A stretch of 64,000 nucleotides of DNA, taken from the NCBI RefSeq assembly GCF_028368975.1, contig NZ_JAQNDM010000002.1, positions 5,450,425 to 5,514,424 of the forward strand, given 5' to 3'. This document shows positions 48,137 through 56,643 of the stretch, one piece after another. The stretch's first letter is position 1. Every line of letters starts with the position of its first letter. Origin of the DNA: Stigmatella ashevillena. Its GTDB lineage: Bacteria; Myxococcota; Myxococcia; Myxococcales; Myxococcaceae. Position numbers and translations under genes: made by a program. Under the pieces are notes generated by a model that saw only the letters and a list, made by a program, of their open reading frames with translations, ran no database searches and was not told where the DNA came from.

Positions 48137-49513
48137 CTATTTCACAGAGTAGGCCACCGTGCCGCTGCATGACGTGTCGAGGTCGCAGCCCGCGTGAATC
48201 TCATACTTGCCGTCCTCGTCCGTTGGCACCGTGTAGACGAGCTTCTGGTGGGCACAGGTGGCGTCGGGAGCTGCCGGGCTCACCTCCCTCTTGCCCGTCG
48301 GGAGGACCTGGAAGAGCCGCAGGTAGGTGTCACCGGTATCGGAGCCACCCGTGACTCCGCAGGTCCCTACGGTGAGCGTCTTCCCGCTCATGAGCGAAAT
48401 CATCTGGGTGGACGTGTTGACCGTGGCACTGCCGGTATGGCTGGCGCTGAACGAGAACGCTCCCGCCGTCCCACTCACCTTACCGCCCGAGATGGCGTAT
48501 GCCACCGTGCCGCTGCACGAGGTGTTGCTGGAGCAACCCGCGCGAAGCTCATAGAAGCCCCCTTCGCCCGCTGGCACCGTATAGGTGATTTTGGACAGCA
48601 GGCCGCAGCCACTGGCGTCGTTGCTGCTCTTCACCCGGCTGTCTCCGGATTCGAGGACGCGGTAGAGACGCAGGTATGTGTTACCGGTGCCAGAGCTTCC
48701 CGGTACTCCGCAGGTTCCCAGGGTGATTGTCTGCCCCTCCAGCAGCGGAATGCGGTGATTCTGGGTGTTGCGCGTCGCGCTGTCGGTGCTGTGGGCTTGA
48801 TAGGCGTAGGACATGCCATAGAGCGTCCGCACGGCAAGGATGTCCAACGTGCTCAGGGTTCGCTGGCTGGTGCAGTAATTCATCACCGAGTCAGGATCCC
48901 AACCGCCGATGGTGTAATCCCCGAGAGACCCTTGGGGGGTGTCCGTGCAGTCGGCGGGCGTATCGAGGCGGTTATGCTCATGGTTGAAGCCAATGGCATG
49001 TCCGAACTCATGGCGCGCATTGCCCTCGATGCAGGATTGCCGCTTCGCCTCCGAGTTCTTGCAGGAAGGCTTGTAGTTGTTGAAGGTGAAATTGAGAGTC
49101 ATTCCATTCGTCTTTCCATCGATCTGCTTGCCCAGTTTGGAGGAGGGATTCTCGTCAGCGATACGGATGCGGATGCCCATCGAGCTTGCTTGGCACGCGT
49201 TCCACCCACTGAAGCGGAGGTTTGAGTTGGCTTCCCAGGAAGACTGGATCGCCGAGCGCACCCACGCCCGCTCGGTGGCGTCATTGCCAGGGTTCTCCCA
49301 GCAGACTGGAATGGAGCTGGGCATTGGAATCCACAACGCGGCTGACTGATAGAAGGCACGCTGCTTGGCCGTGCCGAGCGAGTCCGTGACGTCCTGCTCG
49401 CCCGGGTCATCCATGGGTCCCATTTCGCCGCAGGCAGTCAGCATCGCCAAGAGCGAGAGTGCAATCACAGCGCTTCTCTGGAACGGCTTGCTCATCACGT
49501 GATGGGTATTCAT
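48137..49513 (-). CDS. Metzincin-type zinc protease, lipoprotein
   Basis: A 458-residue lipoprotein protease. Lipobox LAMLTAC ends at Cys28. The catalytic domain (about residues 50-235) has HEFGHAIGFNHEH at 168-180, fitting HExxHxxGxxH, and the Met-turn in DSVMNYC. Two similar C-terminal beta-sandwich repeats of about 100 residues follow, each TLGTCGV/TVGTCGV ... TYLRL ... GCSSNTSCSGTVAY / GCDLDTSCSGTVAY, which may serve substrate or surface binding. MNTHHVMSKPFQRSAV at ATG 49513 is chosen for GGGGGAAG upstream; ATGs at 49495 and 49543 are also possible. It probably digests external proteins, as myxobacterial predatory proteases do (inference). Confidence 0.85.
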   Translation of the reverse strand: MNTHHVMSKPFQRSAVIALSLLAMLTACGEMGPMDDPGEQDVTDSLGTAKQRAFYQSAALWIPMPSSIPVCWENPGNDATERAWVRSAIQSSWEANSNLRFSGWNACQASSMGIRIRIADENPSSKLGKQIDGKTNGMTLNFTFNNYKPSCKNSEAKRQSCIEGNARHEFGHAIGFNHEHNRLDTPADCTDTPQGSLGDYTIGGWDPDSVMNYCTSQRTLSTLDILAVRTLYGMSYAYQAHSTDSATRNTQNHRIPLLEGQTITLGTCGVPGSSGTGNTYLRLYRVLESGDSRVKSSNDASGCGLLSKITYTVPAGEGGFYELRAGCSSNTSCSGTVAYAISGGKVSGTAGAFSFSASHTGSATVNTSTQMISLMSGKTLTVGTCGVTGGSDTGDTYLRLFQVLPTGKREVSPAAPDATCAHQKLVYTVPTDEDGKYEIHAGCDLDTSCSGTVAYSVK

Positions 49514-49671
49514 GTCTTCCCCCTGTTGCGCGGTCTTGCTCACGGCCTGTCGCTCTTCGCGAAAAGCCCTGAGTGTCGTGAGGGTACGGAAGGCGTGGCT
49601 CCCACGCTGTAAGCCGTTTCACGCGCGGGTTGTGAACGGGCTCTCACCGGCGCATAGACGGGAGGGGCCGC

Positions 49672-51519
49672 TCAGCCCAGCACGGACTTGCCGGCGCGGA
49701 GCAGATCGAACAGCGCTTCCCGCTCCAACTCGCCGGAGGCGAAGGCGGCACGGACGAAGACCTTCTTGAGCACCGTGCTGGTGGCGTCGAACTCGCCATT
49801 CTTGAAGTGGTGACGGGCCTTCACCCTGGCCTGGACGTCGTGGTCGTCCTCGATGACCACATCCGCCTTCAGCTTTCCGCCCACGCGCAGCGAGTTGTCA
49901 TTGTGGTGCCCCCACACGACCTGGGCCTCCAGGTCTCCACCCACCACCACCTCGCCATCCGAGTCCACGCCCGTGGCGCGCAGCGAGCCTCCCACCACGA
50001 GCAAGCCCTCCGGCCCCGCGTTGCGCAGCACCCCCCTCACCGTCAGGTCCCCCGTCACCAGAAGGGGGCCGTCGAGGTGCACGCTGCCTTGGAGCGCCAG
50101 GTCCCCCAGGACGAAGCGAGGGGCGCCGGTGAAGTCCTTCGCCTGGGAGTCGGAGGGAAGGACGGTGCGGGCCAGCGCCACCACCGCCATGACGGTCCAA
50201 GGCGTCTCGTGCTGGAGTCCCGTCGCGACCGCGTCCCAGGACGTCACGCCCTGGAGCCAGAGCGACTTCAACACCCGCTCCACCGCGCCCACGTCCTTGT
50301 CCTCGAAGTACCAGGCCTTGAGGAGCGAGGCCTTCTGCTTCGCCAGGGCGGACAGGAGCGGCTGGAGGTCCAGCGTGCCCTTCGCTCCGCCCGAGGGACG
50401 CGGCGCGCCCAGCAGCGGAGTCCAGCCGGCGCCCGCGTTGGGGTTGGCGCCCGAGTCGAGCAGCGCCTGGGCCACCTCCGGTGACCGCGCGTTGAAGAGG
50501 GCGGTCCGTCCATTCTCGTCGAGCGCATCCACCGGGGCGCCGCCCTTGACGAGCACGGAGATGCAGGAGACCGCGCCCTTCTCGGCGGCGAGGTGCAGCG
50601 GAGTGGCCGACTCGCCGTCCACCGCGGACGCGGAGAGCCCCAGGCCGAGCAGCGCCTTCACCAGCGGCGCGTCGTCCACCATCGCGGCGAGGTGGAGCAG
50701 CCCCTGCCCGTCCTCGTTCCGGGACTCCAGGCTCGCTCCCAGCGCGCGCAGGGCCAACACCCGGGCGACCCGGCCGCCCCCGAAGCCAGGGCCGAAGAAC
50801 GGAGCGGCGTCCTGTCCCGCCGCGAACAGCACCCCGGCGTCGAGCTCCTGGGCCTTCTTCCCCTTCGGACGCGCCGCCGGCTTCTGCTTTCGCAGCCACG
50901 CCACGAAGCCCTCGTCGGAGAAGGCGCCCTGCAGGCCGCTGAAGCACTCCGGGGCGTCGTCCTCCACGTCGAAGAGGCGTTGCTCGGGCGACTCCTCCAC
51001 CTGGGCGAGCAGCACCGGGTAGCCCTTCTTGCCGGGGCCCTGCCGCACGGCGCGCCAGGCATCGAGTCCCCGACGGGCCCGTCCATGGTCCGGCAGCGGG
51101 CGCAGGCCCTCCGCTTCCTCCAGCGCGGCCTCCACGGCGTCGAGCTGGGCATCCGTGGGCACGCCACGGACGACCTCTTCCGCCCACAGACTCAGGGCCA
51201 GGGAGCGCGCTCGCTGGGCATCGCTCAGCTTGCCGCCGGACCGGGTGCCTCGCGTCAGCGCGAGGACGCGGTCCCTCGCCTTCCAGTGCTCCGCCTTCAG
51301 CTCCCGCTCCCAGCGGTACGGGTCCGTGCGGCGCGAGGCGTCCAGCGCCCAGCTCAGGGAGTGTAGCGCCATCAGCCGCTCCGGCTCCACCTCCAGCACC
51401 TGACGCAGGAGGGGAACGGCGTCATCCACTTGGGGCGGCGACTCGTCGAGCAGGCCGTCCACCTTCTTCATCAGCTTGGAGACATCCACTGTCTTCGGAG
51501 GATTGGGGGCACGAGCCAT
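49672..51519 (-). CDS. Ankyrin-repeat protein with polymer-forming-like C-terminus
   Basis: A 615-residue cytoplasmic protein. The N-terminal third is helical (LLDESPPQVDDAVPLLRQVL). Ankyrin repeats span about residues 270-370: DGQGLLHLAAMVDDAPLVKA, ESATPLHLAAEKGAVSCISV, and ENGRTALFNARSPEVAQALL. The last 170 residues have regular glycine-spaced beta turns (LGDLALQGSVHLDGPLLVTG, VVGGSLRATGVDSDGEVVVG, GDLEAQVVWGHHNDNSLRVGG), a pattern like right-handed beta-helix polymer-forming proteins. ATG 51519 begins MARAPNPPKTVDVSKLMKKV. The longer open frame to 51975 is not used: it runs through the IS66 remnant. Function is unknown. Confidence 0.78.
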   Translation of the reverse strand: MARAPNPPKTVDVSKLMKKVDGLLDESPPQVDDAVPLLRQVLEVEPERLMALHSLSWALDASRRTDPYRWERELKAEHWKARDRVLALTRGTRSGGKLSDAQRARSLALSLWAEEVVRGVPTDAQLDAVEAALEEAEGLRPLPDHGRARRGLDAWRAVRQGPGKKGYPVLLAQVEESPEQRLFDVEDDAPECFSGLQGAFSDEGFVAWLRKQKPAARPKGKKAQELDAGVLFAAGQDAAPFFGPGFGGGRVARVLALRALGASLESRNEDGQGLLHLAAMVDDAPLVKALLGLGLSASAVDGESATPLHLAAEKGAVSCISVLVKGGAPVDALDENGRTALFNARSPEVAQALLDSGANPNAGAGWTPLLGAPRPSGGAKGTLDLQPLLSALAKQKASLLKAWYFEDKDVGAVERVLKSLWLQGVTSWDAVATGLQHETPWTVMAVVALARTVLPSDSQAKDFTGAPRFVLGDLALQGSVHLDGPLLVTGDLTVRGVLRNAGPEGLLVVGGSLRATGVDSDGEVVVGGDLEAQVVWGHHNDNSLRVGGKLKADVVIEDDHDVQARVKARHHFKNGEFDATSTVLKKVFVRAAFASGELEREALFDLLRAGKSVLG

Positions 51520-51605
51520 GTCGGGCCGAAAATACCGCCCCCTCCGCGTCAGGTCTCTCCCTTCTTCACCCTTGGACACATCCTGTCCCCGAAGGCGCTG
51601 CGCGC

Positions 51606-51957
51606 GTGCACAGGCACGGGCTGTCGCGTCACCGTCCCGCACGCGCTGCACTCCAATTGGAGGCGGCGGCTTGCGAACCCGCCGCTCGGAGCTTCTGGCG
51701 AGAGCGCTCCAACTCGGTCGAGCGCGGTTTCCGTAAAGGCTGCCCAGCACGGCACTCCCAGCGTGGGCTTGGCGAAGTTCCGTGGGAGCCCGCCGGGCTG
51801 GTGGCGGTGGTGGTGGCCGAGCCGAAGAAGCCGGGGCGGCCAGCCGGGGCGCAGGCAGCCAGAGCCGGTGACGGTGGTGGCCCCGGGGGGCTTTCGAGTG
51901 GAGGGGTTGAGCCTGGAGGCGGCGGCGCAGTTGCTGCGGAGGCTTATGTGCTGACGC
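51606..51957 (+). mobile_element. Degenerate IS66-type TnpA remnant
   Basis: In one plus-strand frame the sequence gives FWRER...PAGLVAVVVAEPKKPGRP, and in the next frame from about 51870 VTVVAPGGFRVEGLSLEAAA followed by QLLRRLMC and a stop at 51957. That is the C-terminal signature of the small IS66-family transposition protein, split by at least one frameshift. Only about 300 bases remain, with no ends or TnpB/TnpC. It lies just upstream of the nuclease-toxin gene. Confidence 0.55.
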
Positions 51958-52067
51958 CTTGAGCGAGCGGGTCATTCCACGGTTGTCAATGGGACGGACG
52001 ACCGTCTATCGTGGATCGAGCCAGTCCCTCCTCAAGAGTGGGGTGGGCTCCAGGGGGGATTCCCATT

Positions 52068-53699
52068 ATGGGCGACGAAGCAGTTGGCCGGGTGGGCATC
52101 ATCCAGTGGGACGGTATACCGGAGGTGCGACTGCGCTCGACGAGCAGTACCTCCGGGGCAAACGTCATTCAATCGCTGCCATTCAATACACAGGTCCAGA
52201 TCATCAGCCGCGTGGCGAATGGCTGGTCCTTCGTCGCCACCCGCGGCGGGCAGATGGGCTTCGTTGCCTCTGAATACATCTGGACCCAGATGCCTGAACC
52301 TTGCGCAAGGCTGCACCGGGTCGAACAAGGCATCCCAGGTACTGCCATCGCCATTGCTGAAACCTATTACGGCGATCTGGCAGCCCATTGGGGGCAGGAT
52401 CTGCGCTTCTATGTCAATGTCCTCGCGCACGCGAATCGCGTGCCCGTGCTGTCGGGCACGGCCGGTTGGCGCAAGGTACACTTCCAATACGACAGACTGA
52501 TCTGGATCCCGAGTCGGCAATACGCTCAATCCCTGGAAGGCGTTGTCAACTCGGGCTCGATCTCCTACAACCTTGCCACGACCCTGGGCTCCACGGCCGC
52601 TCGAGTCGTGCAGCTCTGGGACGACTACCATCGCGCGATCTTCCTGTCGACGCGCTATCTCCAGGAAGCCGTCACGCGACATGCCGAGAAAGCGCTGCGC
52701 GACATCATCGTGGCGCTCGCAGAGATGGTGGTGGGTGGGATCGCGGTGCTGGCGATCTCCACCACGATAGGCGCGGCGGTGGGGGCACTGGCTGGAGGTG
52801 CCGGCGCCGTGCCGGGGGCAGCCGCCGGGTTCGAGGTTGGCCTCATCATCCTCGAGTGGTTGGGACTGGCGATGTTGATGAACTGGGTCGTCGAGTCTCT
52901 CTGGAAGGTCGCCAAGGCCTTCGCCACTTTCTTCGGCACGGTGTGGAATGCTCGTGGGAGCGCGGCCGCCATCGATCGCGCCGCTCGCGAATTCGCCGAG
53001 GCCATCGCAACCTTGATCGCCGCCATCCTGGAGGGGCTGATCATGCTGGCGATGTCTCGTGGGGTGTCCTGGCTGGTGAAGTCTCTTCGGGGGACGGCCC
53101 TTGGTCGCAAGATCGGTGAGACCCGGCTGGCGGAATGGCTCAACCGGCGCATCGATGCCTTTCGGGAAGCGCGTGCCGGACGCCCTCGAGAAGTCCTGGG
53201 GAATCTTGCCAAGAAGGTGGTCGAAGGCCGCTTCTTTCGACAAGTGGAACTCGTCCAGCTGACGAAGAAGGGGAAGAACAAGACGCTCGGAGAATTTGAT
53301 GGGATCGACATGATTCGGAAGATGTTCATCGAATTCAAGACGGCGCGGAGACTTCATAAGGCAAACCCACCGAGATCCGCGGCGGACTGGGCCGACTCCG
53401 CGATTTTCAGCAGCACTGTTGCACGCATCCAGGCACTGCTGGTCGAGGCGACCGGAACACGGGTGACTCAGCGAGGGTCGCCCGAAGTTCCCACCCTCGC
53501 GGAGATCCAGGGCTTTCGGCGCCTGCAGTTCCGCATCGACGCGGACACTCCGGCGCTGCGTGCAGGGGTGGCGCAAGCACTCAGCAAGCTCCGTGCGGCC
53601 TACCCCACCTGGACGTTCGAGGTGCAGTGGGGCATCAACATCCTCTTGCCCCCCCTGCCGGATTGGGCCACCCAGGGCCATGCTCAAGAGAGCCGCTGA
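52068..53699 (+). CDS. Polymorphic toxin: SH3, LysM-like, membrane segment, nuclease tip
   Basis: A 543-residue protein without a signal peptide. Residues about 8-75 are a bacterial SH3 domain (VRLRSTSSTSGANVIQSLPF ... GWSFVATRGGQMGFV). Next is a LysM-like region (GTAIAIAETYYGDLAAHWGQ, RKVHFQYDRLIWIPS). Then come helices and a glycine-rich hydrophobic segment (VVGGIAVLAISTTIGAAVGA and LIILEWLGLAMLMNWVV). The C-terminal 160 residues show EFDGIDMIRKMFIEFKTARR, an acidic-to-ExK arrangement as in PD-(D/E)XK nucleases (Glu-Phe-Lys near 421). The next gene overlaps the stop codon by one base and is a small acidic protein, the layout of a toxin/immunity pair. Nuclease activity is predicted, not shown. 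Confidence 0.68.
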   Translation: MGDEAVGRVGIIQWDGIPEVRLRSTSSTSGANVIQSLPFNTQVQIISRVANGWSFVATRGGQMGFVASEYIWTQMPEPCARLHRVEQGIPGTAIAIAETYYGDLAAHWGQDLRFYVNVLAHANRVPVLSGTAGWRKVHFQYDRLIWIPSRQYAQSLEGVVNSGSISYNLATTLGSTAARVVQLWDDYHRAIFLSTRYLQEAVTRHAEKALRDIIVALAEMVVGGIAVLAISTTIGAAVGALAGGAGAVPGAAAGFEVGLIILEWLGLAMLMNWVVESLWKVAKAFATFFGTVWNARGSAAAIDRAAREFAEAIATLIAAILEGLIMLAMSRGVSWLVKSLRGTALGRKIGETRLAEWLNRRIDAFREARAGRPREVLGNLAKKVVEGRFFRQVELVQLTKKGKNKTLGEFDGIDMIRKMFIEFKTARRLHKANPPRSAADWADSAIFSSTVARIQALLVEATGTRVTQRGSPEVPTLAEIQGFRRLQFRIDADTPALRAGVAQALSKLRAAYPTWTFEVQWGINILLPPLPDWATQGHAQESR

Positions 53700-54016
53700 T
53701 GTCCGTCGCGATCCGCATCAAGTTCAAGGCGCCAGGCCGAGACGACCTCCACATCCCAGTAGCCGCCCAAGGGCTGTATCACACCGTGTGGCTTCCCACG
53801 GCGGAGAGGCTGGGCCTCAAATGGGTTCCGCTGTTCGAGAACGGGCCCACCCTCGACGTGAAGGATCTGCTCGCGGTGATGGATGAACTCCAGAAACTGC
53901 GCGCTGGGCTGGCAGGGGATTCAAAGAATGTCTGGCTCTTGGAGCGCATCGATTTCATTCTGGAGGAACTCAGCGAAGTAGACTTGGACGAGGTCTCCGA
54001 GATCTTCGTTGGGTGA
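53699..54016 (+). CDS. Probable immunity protein of the nuclease toxin
   Basis: A 105-residue acidic protein: MSVAIRIKFKAPGRDDLHIP, a beta-rich first half, then LDVKDLLAVMDELQKLRAGL and an acidic C-terminal helix (FILEELSEVDLDEVSEIFVG). The ATG overlaps the toxin stop as TGATG, indicating coupled translation. No family is recognised; the role rests on size, charge and gene order. The next 255 bases hold no gene. Confidence 0.6.
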   Translation: MSVAIRIKFKAPGRDDLHIPVAAQGLYHTVWLPTAERLGLKWVPLFENGPTLDVKDLLAVMDELQKLRAGLAGDSKNVWLLERIDFILEELSEVDLDEVSEIFVG

Positions 54017-54216
54017 AGCGCTCGCCGGAGGGGGCCTCCGTGACACCGGATTGTGTTGCACCGCATGGGGCGAGTCTGCGGGCCTGTTGGCCCATCGCCT
54101 GCCGCCTCCTCTCTGCTCTCGCCCGTTCCCTTCAACACTGCCCCTATCCTTCTGATGCGCTCCGGATTTGGTCCAAATTTGGGTGCGCCAAGAACCGATT
54201 TGGTTCCGAAATGTAA

Positions 54217-54260
54217 ACCCGCCCTCTTTCCCAGAGGGAGAGCGCTTGAGAGCGGCGGGT
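54217..54260 (-). terminator. Hairpin with T-rich end downstream of the tmRNA-like element
   Basis: On the minus strand ACCCGCC (about 54260-54254) pairs with GGCGGGT (about 54223-54217), enclosing CCCTCT/AGAGGG (54238-54233 and 54227-54222), and is followed by TTACATTT. It lies 11 bases beyond the hairpin at 54269-54303 and could end transcription of that unit or of the gene at 54320-54775. Confidence 0.45.
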
Positions 54261-54268
54261 TGCTCGGC

Positions 54269-54303
54269 TTGGAGGCGGCGGGAATCGAACCCGCCGCCTC
54301 CAA
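54269..54303 (-). other. tmRNA-like 3' hairpin: attachment-site remnant or terminator
   Basis: On the minus strand TTGGAGGCGGCGGG and CCCGCCGCCTCCAA make a perfect 14-bp stem around the loop TTCGATT. The 24 bases from the second half of the stem onward, GCGGG-TTCGATT-CCCGC-CGCCTCC-A, match the T-arm and acceptor strand of a tmRNA/tRNA 3' end, a common integration site of mobile DNA. The D-arm and anticodon or mRNA-like parts are absent and no CCA follows. It may be an integration scar, or only a strong terminator for the gene whose stop is at 54320. Confidence 0.45.
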
Positions 54304-54319
54304 CTGTCGCCGGGCGACA

Positions 54320-54775
54320 TCAAGGCTGTGCCAAACAGGCCTCTTCGTAGCCCCACCGATCCTGCTGTCGACCGGAATCCAGTACCTTCCTCAACTCCTC
54401 CATCGAGAGGGTGGGAGGCACATCAACCGCCAATAGCCGCGGCAAATGGCTCAATTCCGTCTCGCAACCCAACTCTTTGAAGAGGGCACGCACAGCCGGA
54501 ACGTCGGCCGGGTCATAAACGACGACGCGGAGGGTGCTGTGCCCCGAGGGCTGAACGACCTCCTTGAAGCGAAAAGCGCCCTCCTCCTGAGTCGCGGAGA
54601 CAATGTCGTTCACGGCAATTCCAAGCGCGAAGAAGGGCATGTTGTCGATCTTGAAGAGGCCATCATCGACCTTGATGGCCCAGAGCGTCTCGGCGCTGGC
54701 GGGTGGATAACCCTCCTCGTCTTGCTCGAGTTCAAACAGGATTTTGGCGTGCTACTCGGCCACAAGCTCATTCAT
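54320..54775 (-). pseudogene. DUF4265 protein gene with an early in-frame stop
   Basis: The frame starts MNELVAE at ATG 54775, meets TAG at 54754-54752, and continues in the same phase HAKILFELEQDEEGYPP, LWAIKVDDGLFKIDNMPFFA, LGIAVNDIVSATQEEGAFRF and GHSTLRVVVYDPADVPAVRA to a stop at 54320. The part after the TAG has the full DUF4265 pattern, and no good start codon lies between the TAG and the ATG at 54640, which is inside the domain. So the gene is probably inactivated by one nonsense change. DUF4265 has no known biochemical role. Confidence 0.65.
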
Positions 54776-55048
54776 GGTCGGAGCGCCTTCACTGGTCCTT
54801 GTCACTTTTCTTGATATTGCAATCACGGCACAAGAGCTGTCCGTTATCTGGATCATCAAGAGTGGGTACATGCTGCTATCCTGAGGGATGCCAACGAGTT
54901 CCCGCAAGCCGCTTGCGAACGTAAGCCGACTGCACGGCCTCTCAGCCTACCCGGTGCACGGCCCAAGGCCCGTCAGCGACCCTTCGCAGTAGCGCCATAC
55001 CCCTCCCTCTCACGCAACAGTGCCCCTGTCCCTCCGCTGTTGAGGATC
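54776..55048. other. Non-coding stretch between two decayed genes
   Basis: No gene or RNA is recognised. GCAAGC-C-GCTTGC at 54904-54916 is a short palindrome. The region lies between two inactive genes and is probably old insertion/deletion debris. Confidence 0.35.
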
Positions 55049-55462
55049 TCAAACCTTCCCAGTACGAACTGGCTTGTAGAAGTCCACCACTTTGTGGAAC
55101 TCCACTGCGCTGTTGTCGTGGAAGTACGGGGCAGTGCGACCTATCCCTCTCAGCGTCGGCACGTTAAACGCTTCAAAGTCATTGGGCTGACCTGTGATCA
55201 TGGCGCGCCTTGGATCGGCGGAAAAGAACTGAGGAACCGTGCGAGAACCGTCCGTGTAGAAGCGGTATCGGTAACGTGGAAAGCTGACCGTGCCGTCGGG
55301 TCTGAGGGCAGGAAACAACGCATCATGGACTTCCCGATTCGTGAGGGTGGCTTTTGCTCCGCAGGCGAGAGGCTCAGCTCGTCTTTCACGTCGGGCACGC
55401 CCTCCGGAGTCGGTGCGACAAGCGCCCACCGCGATCAGCGCGATGGCCCTACGGCCCAGCAT
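55049..55462 (-). pseudogene. C-terminal fragment of a di-haem cytochrome c peroxidase
   Basis: From about residue 35 of this frame the sequence is typical of the second half of MauG/CCP-type peroxidases: TLTNREVHDALFPAL, QFFSADPRRAMITGQPNDFE, AFNVPTLRGIGRTAPYFHDN and VEFHKVVDFY. The first haem domain and both CXXCH motifs are absent, the beginning (MLGRRAIALIAVGACRTDSG) is not of this family, and the end KPVRTGKV is cut short. It is a remnant without haem-binding capacity. Confidence 0.6.
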
Positions 55463-55539
55463 GAAGGGCGGGGGTTGATTGGCGCTCGCATCCGGAGAGC
55501 CTTGCCACCTGCCAGGGAGGGGGCTAGCGTGGAGTCCTC

Positions 55540-56643
55540 GTGGGAAGTCCCGCAGCGCAGCATCTGACGCTTTTCACGCGGCGGCGTTGGCTGGTCGGCA
55601 TGGCCTTGGCCGTAGGCGTCGGGCTGCTGCAGACCGCCCCCGAGTTCCTCGACGACGAGCGCTTCGAGAGCATTGCTCTTCGGTTCTTGCTATGGGTGCT
55701 CGAAACTCCGCTGCAGCTGCTCGCGCTGTCGGTCACGTTCACCTCCGGCGTCAAGCGGCGGCTCAGTACGACGAGGGCGTTGGTCGCCAGCCTCCTTGTC
55801 GCCGTGGCCATCGGGGTGCTCTTCGCCCTCGCCTTCGTGTTCGTGTTCGAAAGGCTCCTGGGTTTCGAGCTGGATGAAAAGGGGCTGCTGTCGTTCCCGC
55901 TCGCAGCCGGATTCGGCGCCATGGTGGGCATCTTCATCGCCGGCATCTGGGGGCTTGCCTTCGTGTCCCCTCACGTGACCGAGCAGGCCCAGCTCCGCGC
56001 GCTCGAAACGGAGCAGCTGCGCTTCGAGGCCGAGCAGCTCAGGGTTTCCTCGGAGATGGCACGATTGCGCTCGCAGCTCGAGCCGCATTTCCTCCTCAAC
56101 ACGCTCAACACGATCGCGGGACTGGTGACACAAAATCCCCGTGAGGCCCGGCGCCTGATTGGATGTCTCGGCGACCTGTTGCGTGATTCGCTGCAGGGGC
56201 AAAATGAGATGCAGACGCTCGACCAAGAGGTCACGTGGCTCAGGCGTTACGCGGAGATCCTCGAGTCGCGCCACGGTGACGCGCTCCGCTTCGATTGGGA
56301 CATTCCTCCCGACGTCGGCGGCGTGCTGCTGCCGACGCTGTTGCTGCAGCCCCTGGTAGAGAACGCGGTCCAGCATGGTGCGCTGTGTCGAGCCGGCGGC
56401 GGCCGGGTGGCCGTGCGTGCCATGCTCCAGGGGGCGGGCGCTGAGTCGAAGCTCGTATGCACGGTGACGGACAACGGTCCCGGCCTCTCGCCGAGCGAGC
56501 CGCGCTCTGGCGCACTCGGCCTCCGCGCTGTGCGTCGCCGGCTCGAGCTCAGGTGCCCCGGGTCGGCCTTGCGTTTGCAATCGTCGAGTGAAGGGACCTC
56601 GGCGGTCATCGAGGTTCCCGTGACTGCGGGAGGAGCGGCATGA
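55540..56643 (+). CDS. LytS/YehU-type sensor histidine kinase (second copy)
   Basis: A 367-residue kinase beginning at GTG with GGAG five bases upstream. Four hydrophobic segments (LVGMALAVGVGLLQ, LLWVLETPLQLLALSVTF, SLLVAVAIGVLFALAFVFVF, GFGAMVGIFIAGIWGLAFV) are followed by a coiled-coil (ALETEQLRFEAEQLRVSSEM) and the His_kinase motif LEPHFLLNTLNTI. The HATPase has LVENAVQHG and DNGPGLSP. It overlaps the LytTR regulator start by four bases (ATGA). It is a separate system from 2385-4354, with different regulator sequence; the stimulus is unknown. Confidence 0.88.
   Translation: MGSPAAQHLTLFTRRRWLVGMALAVGVGLLQTAPEFLDDERFESIALRFLLWVLETPLQLLALSVTFTSGVKRRLSTTRALVASLLVAVAIGVLFALAFVFVFERLLGFELDEKGLLSFPLAAGFGAMVGIFIAGIWGLAFVSPHVTEQAQLRALETEQLRFEAEQLRVSSEMARLRSQLEPHFLLNTLNTIAGLVTQNPREARRLIGCLGDLLRDSLQGQNEMQTLDQEVTWLRRYAEILESRHGDALRFDWDIPPDVGGVLLPTLLLQPLVENAVQHGALCRAGGGRVAVRAMLQGAGAESKLVCTVTDNGPGLSPSEPRSGALGLRAVRRRLELRCPGSALRLQSSSEGTSAVIEVPVTAGGAA

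Noticed and set aside
51573-51590. GGACACATCCTGTCC palindrome upstream of the ankyrin gene as a third site of the TGACAYGT type
   Set aside because: It lacks the TGACAYGT half-sites and no GG-N10-GC promoter lies between it and the gene.
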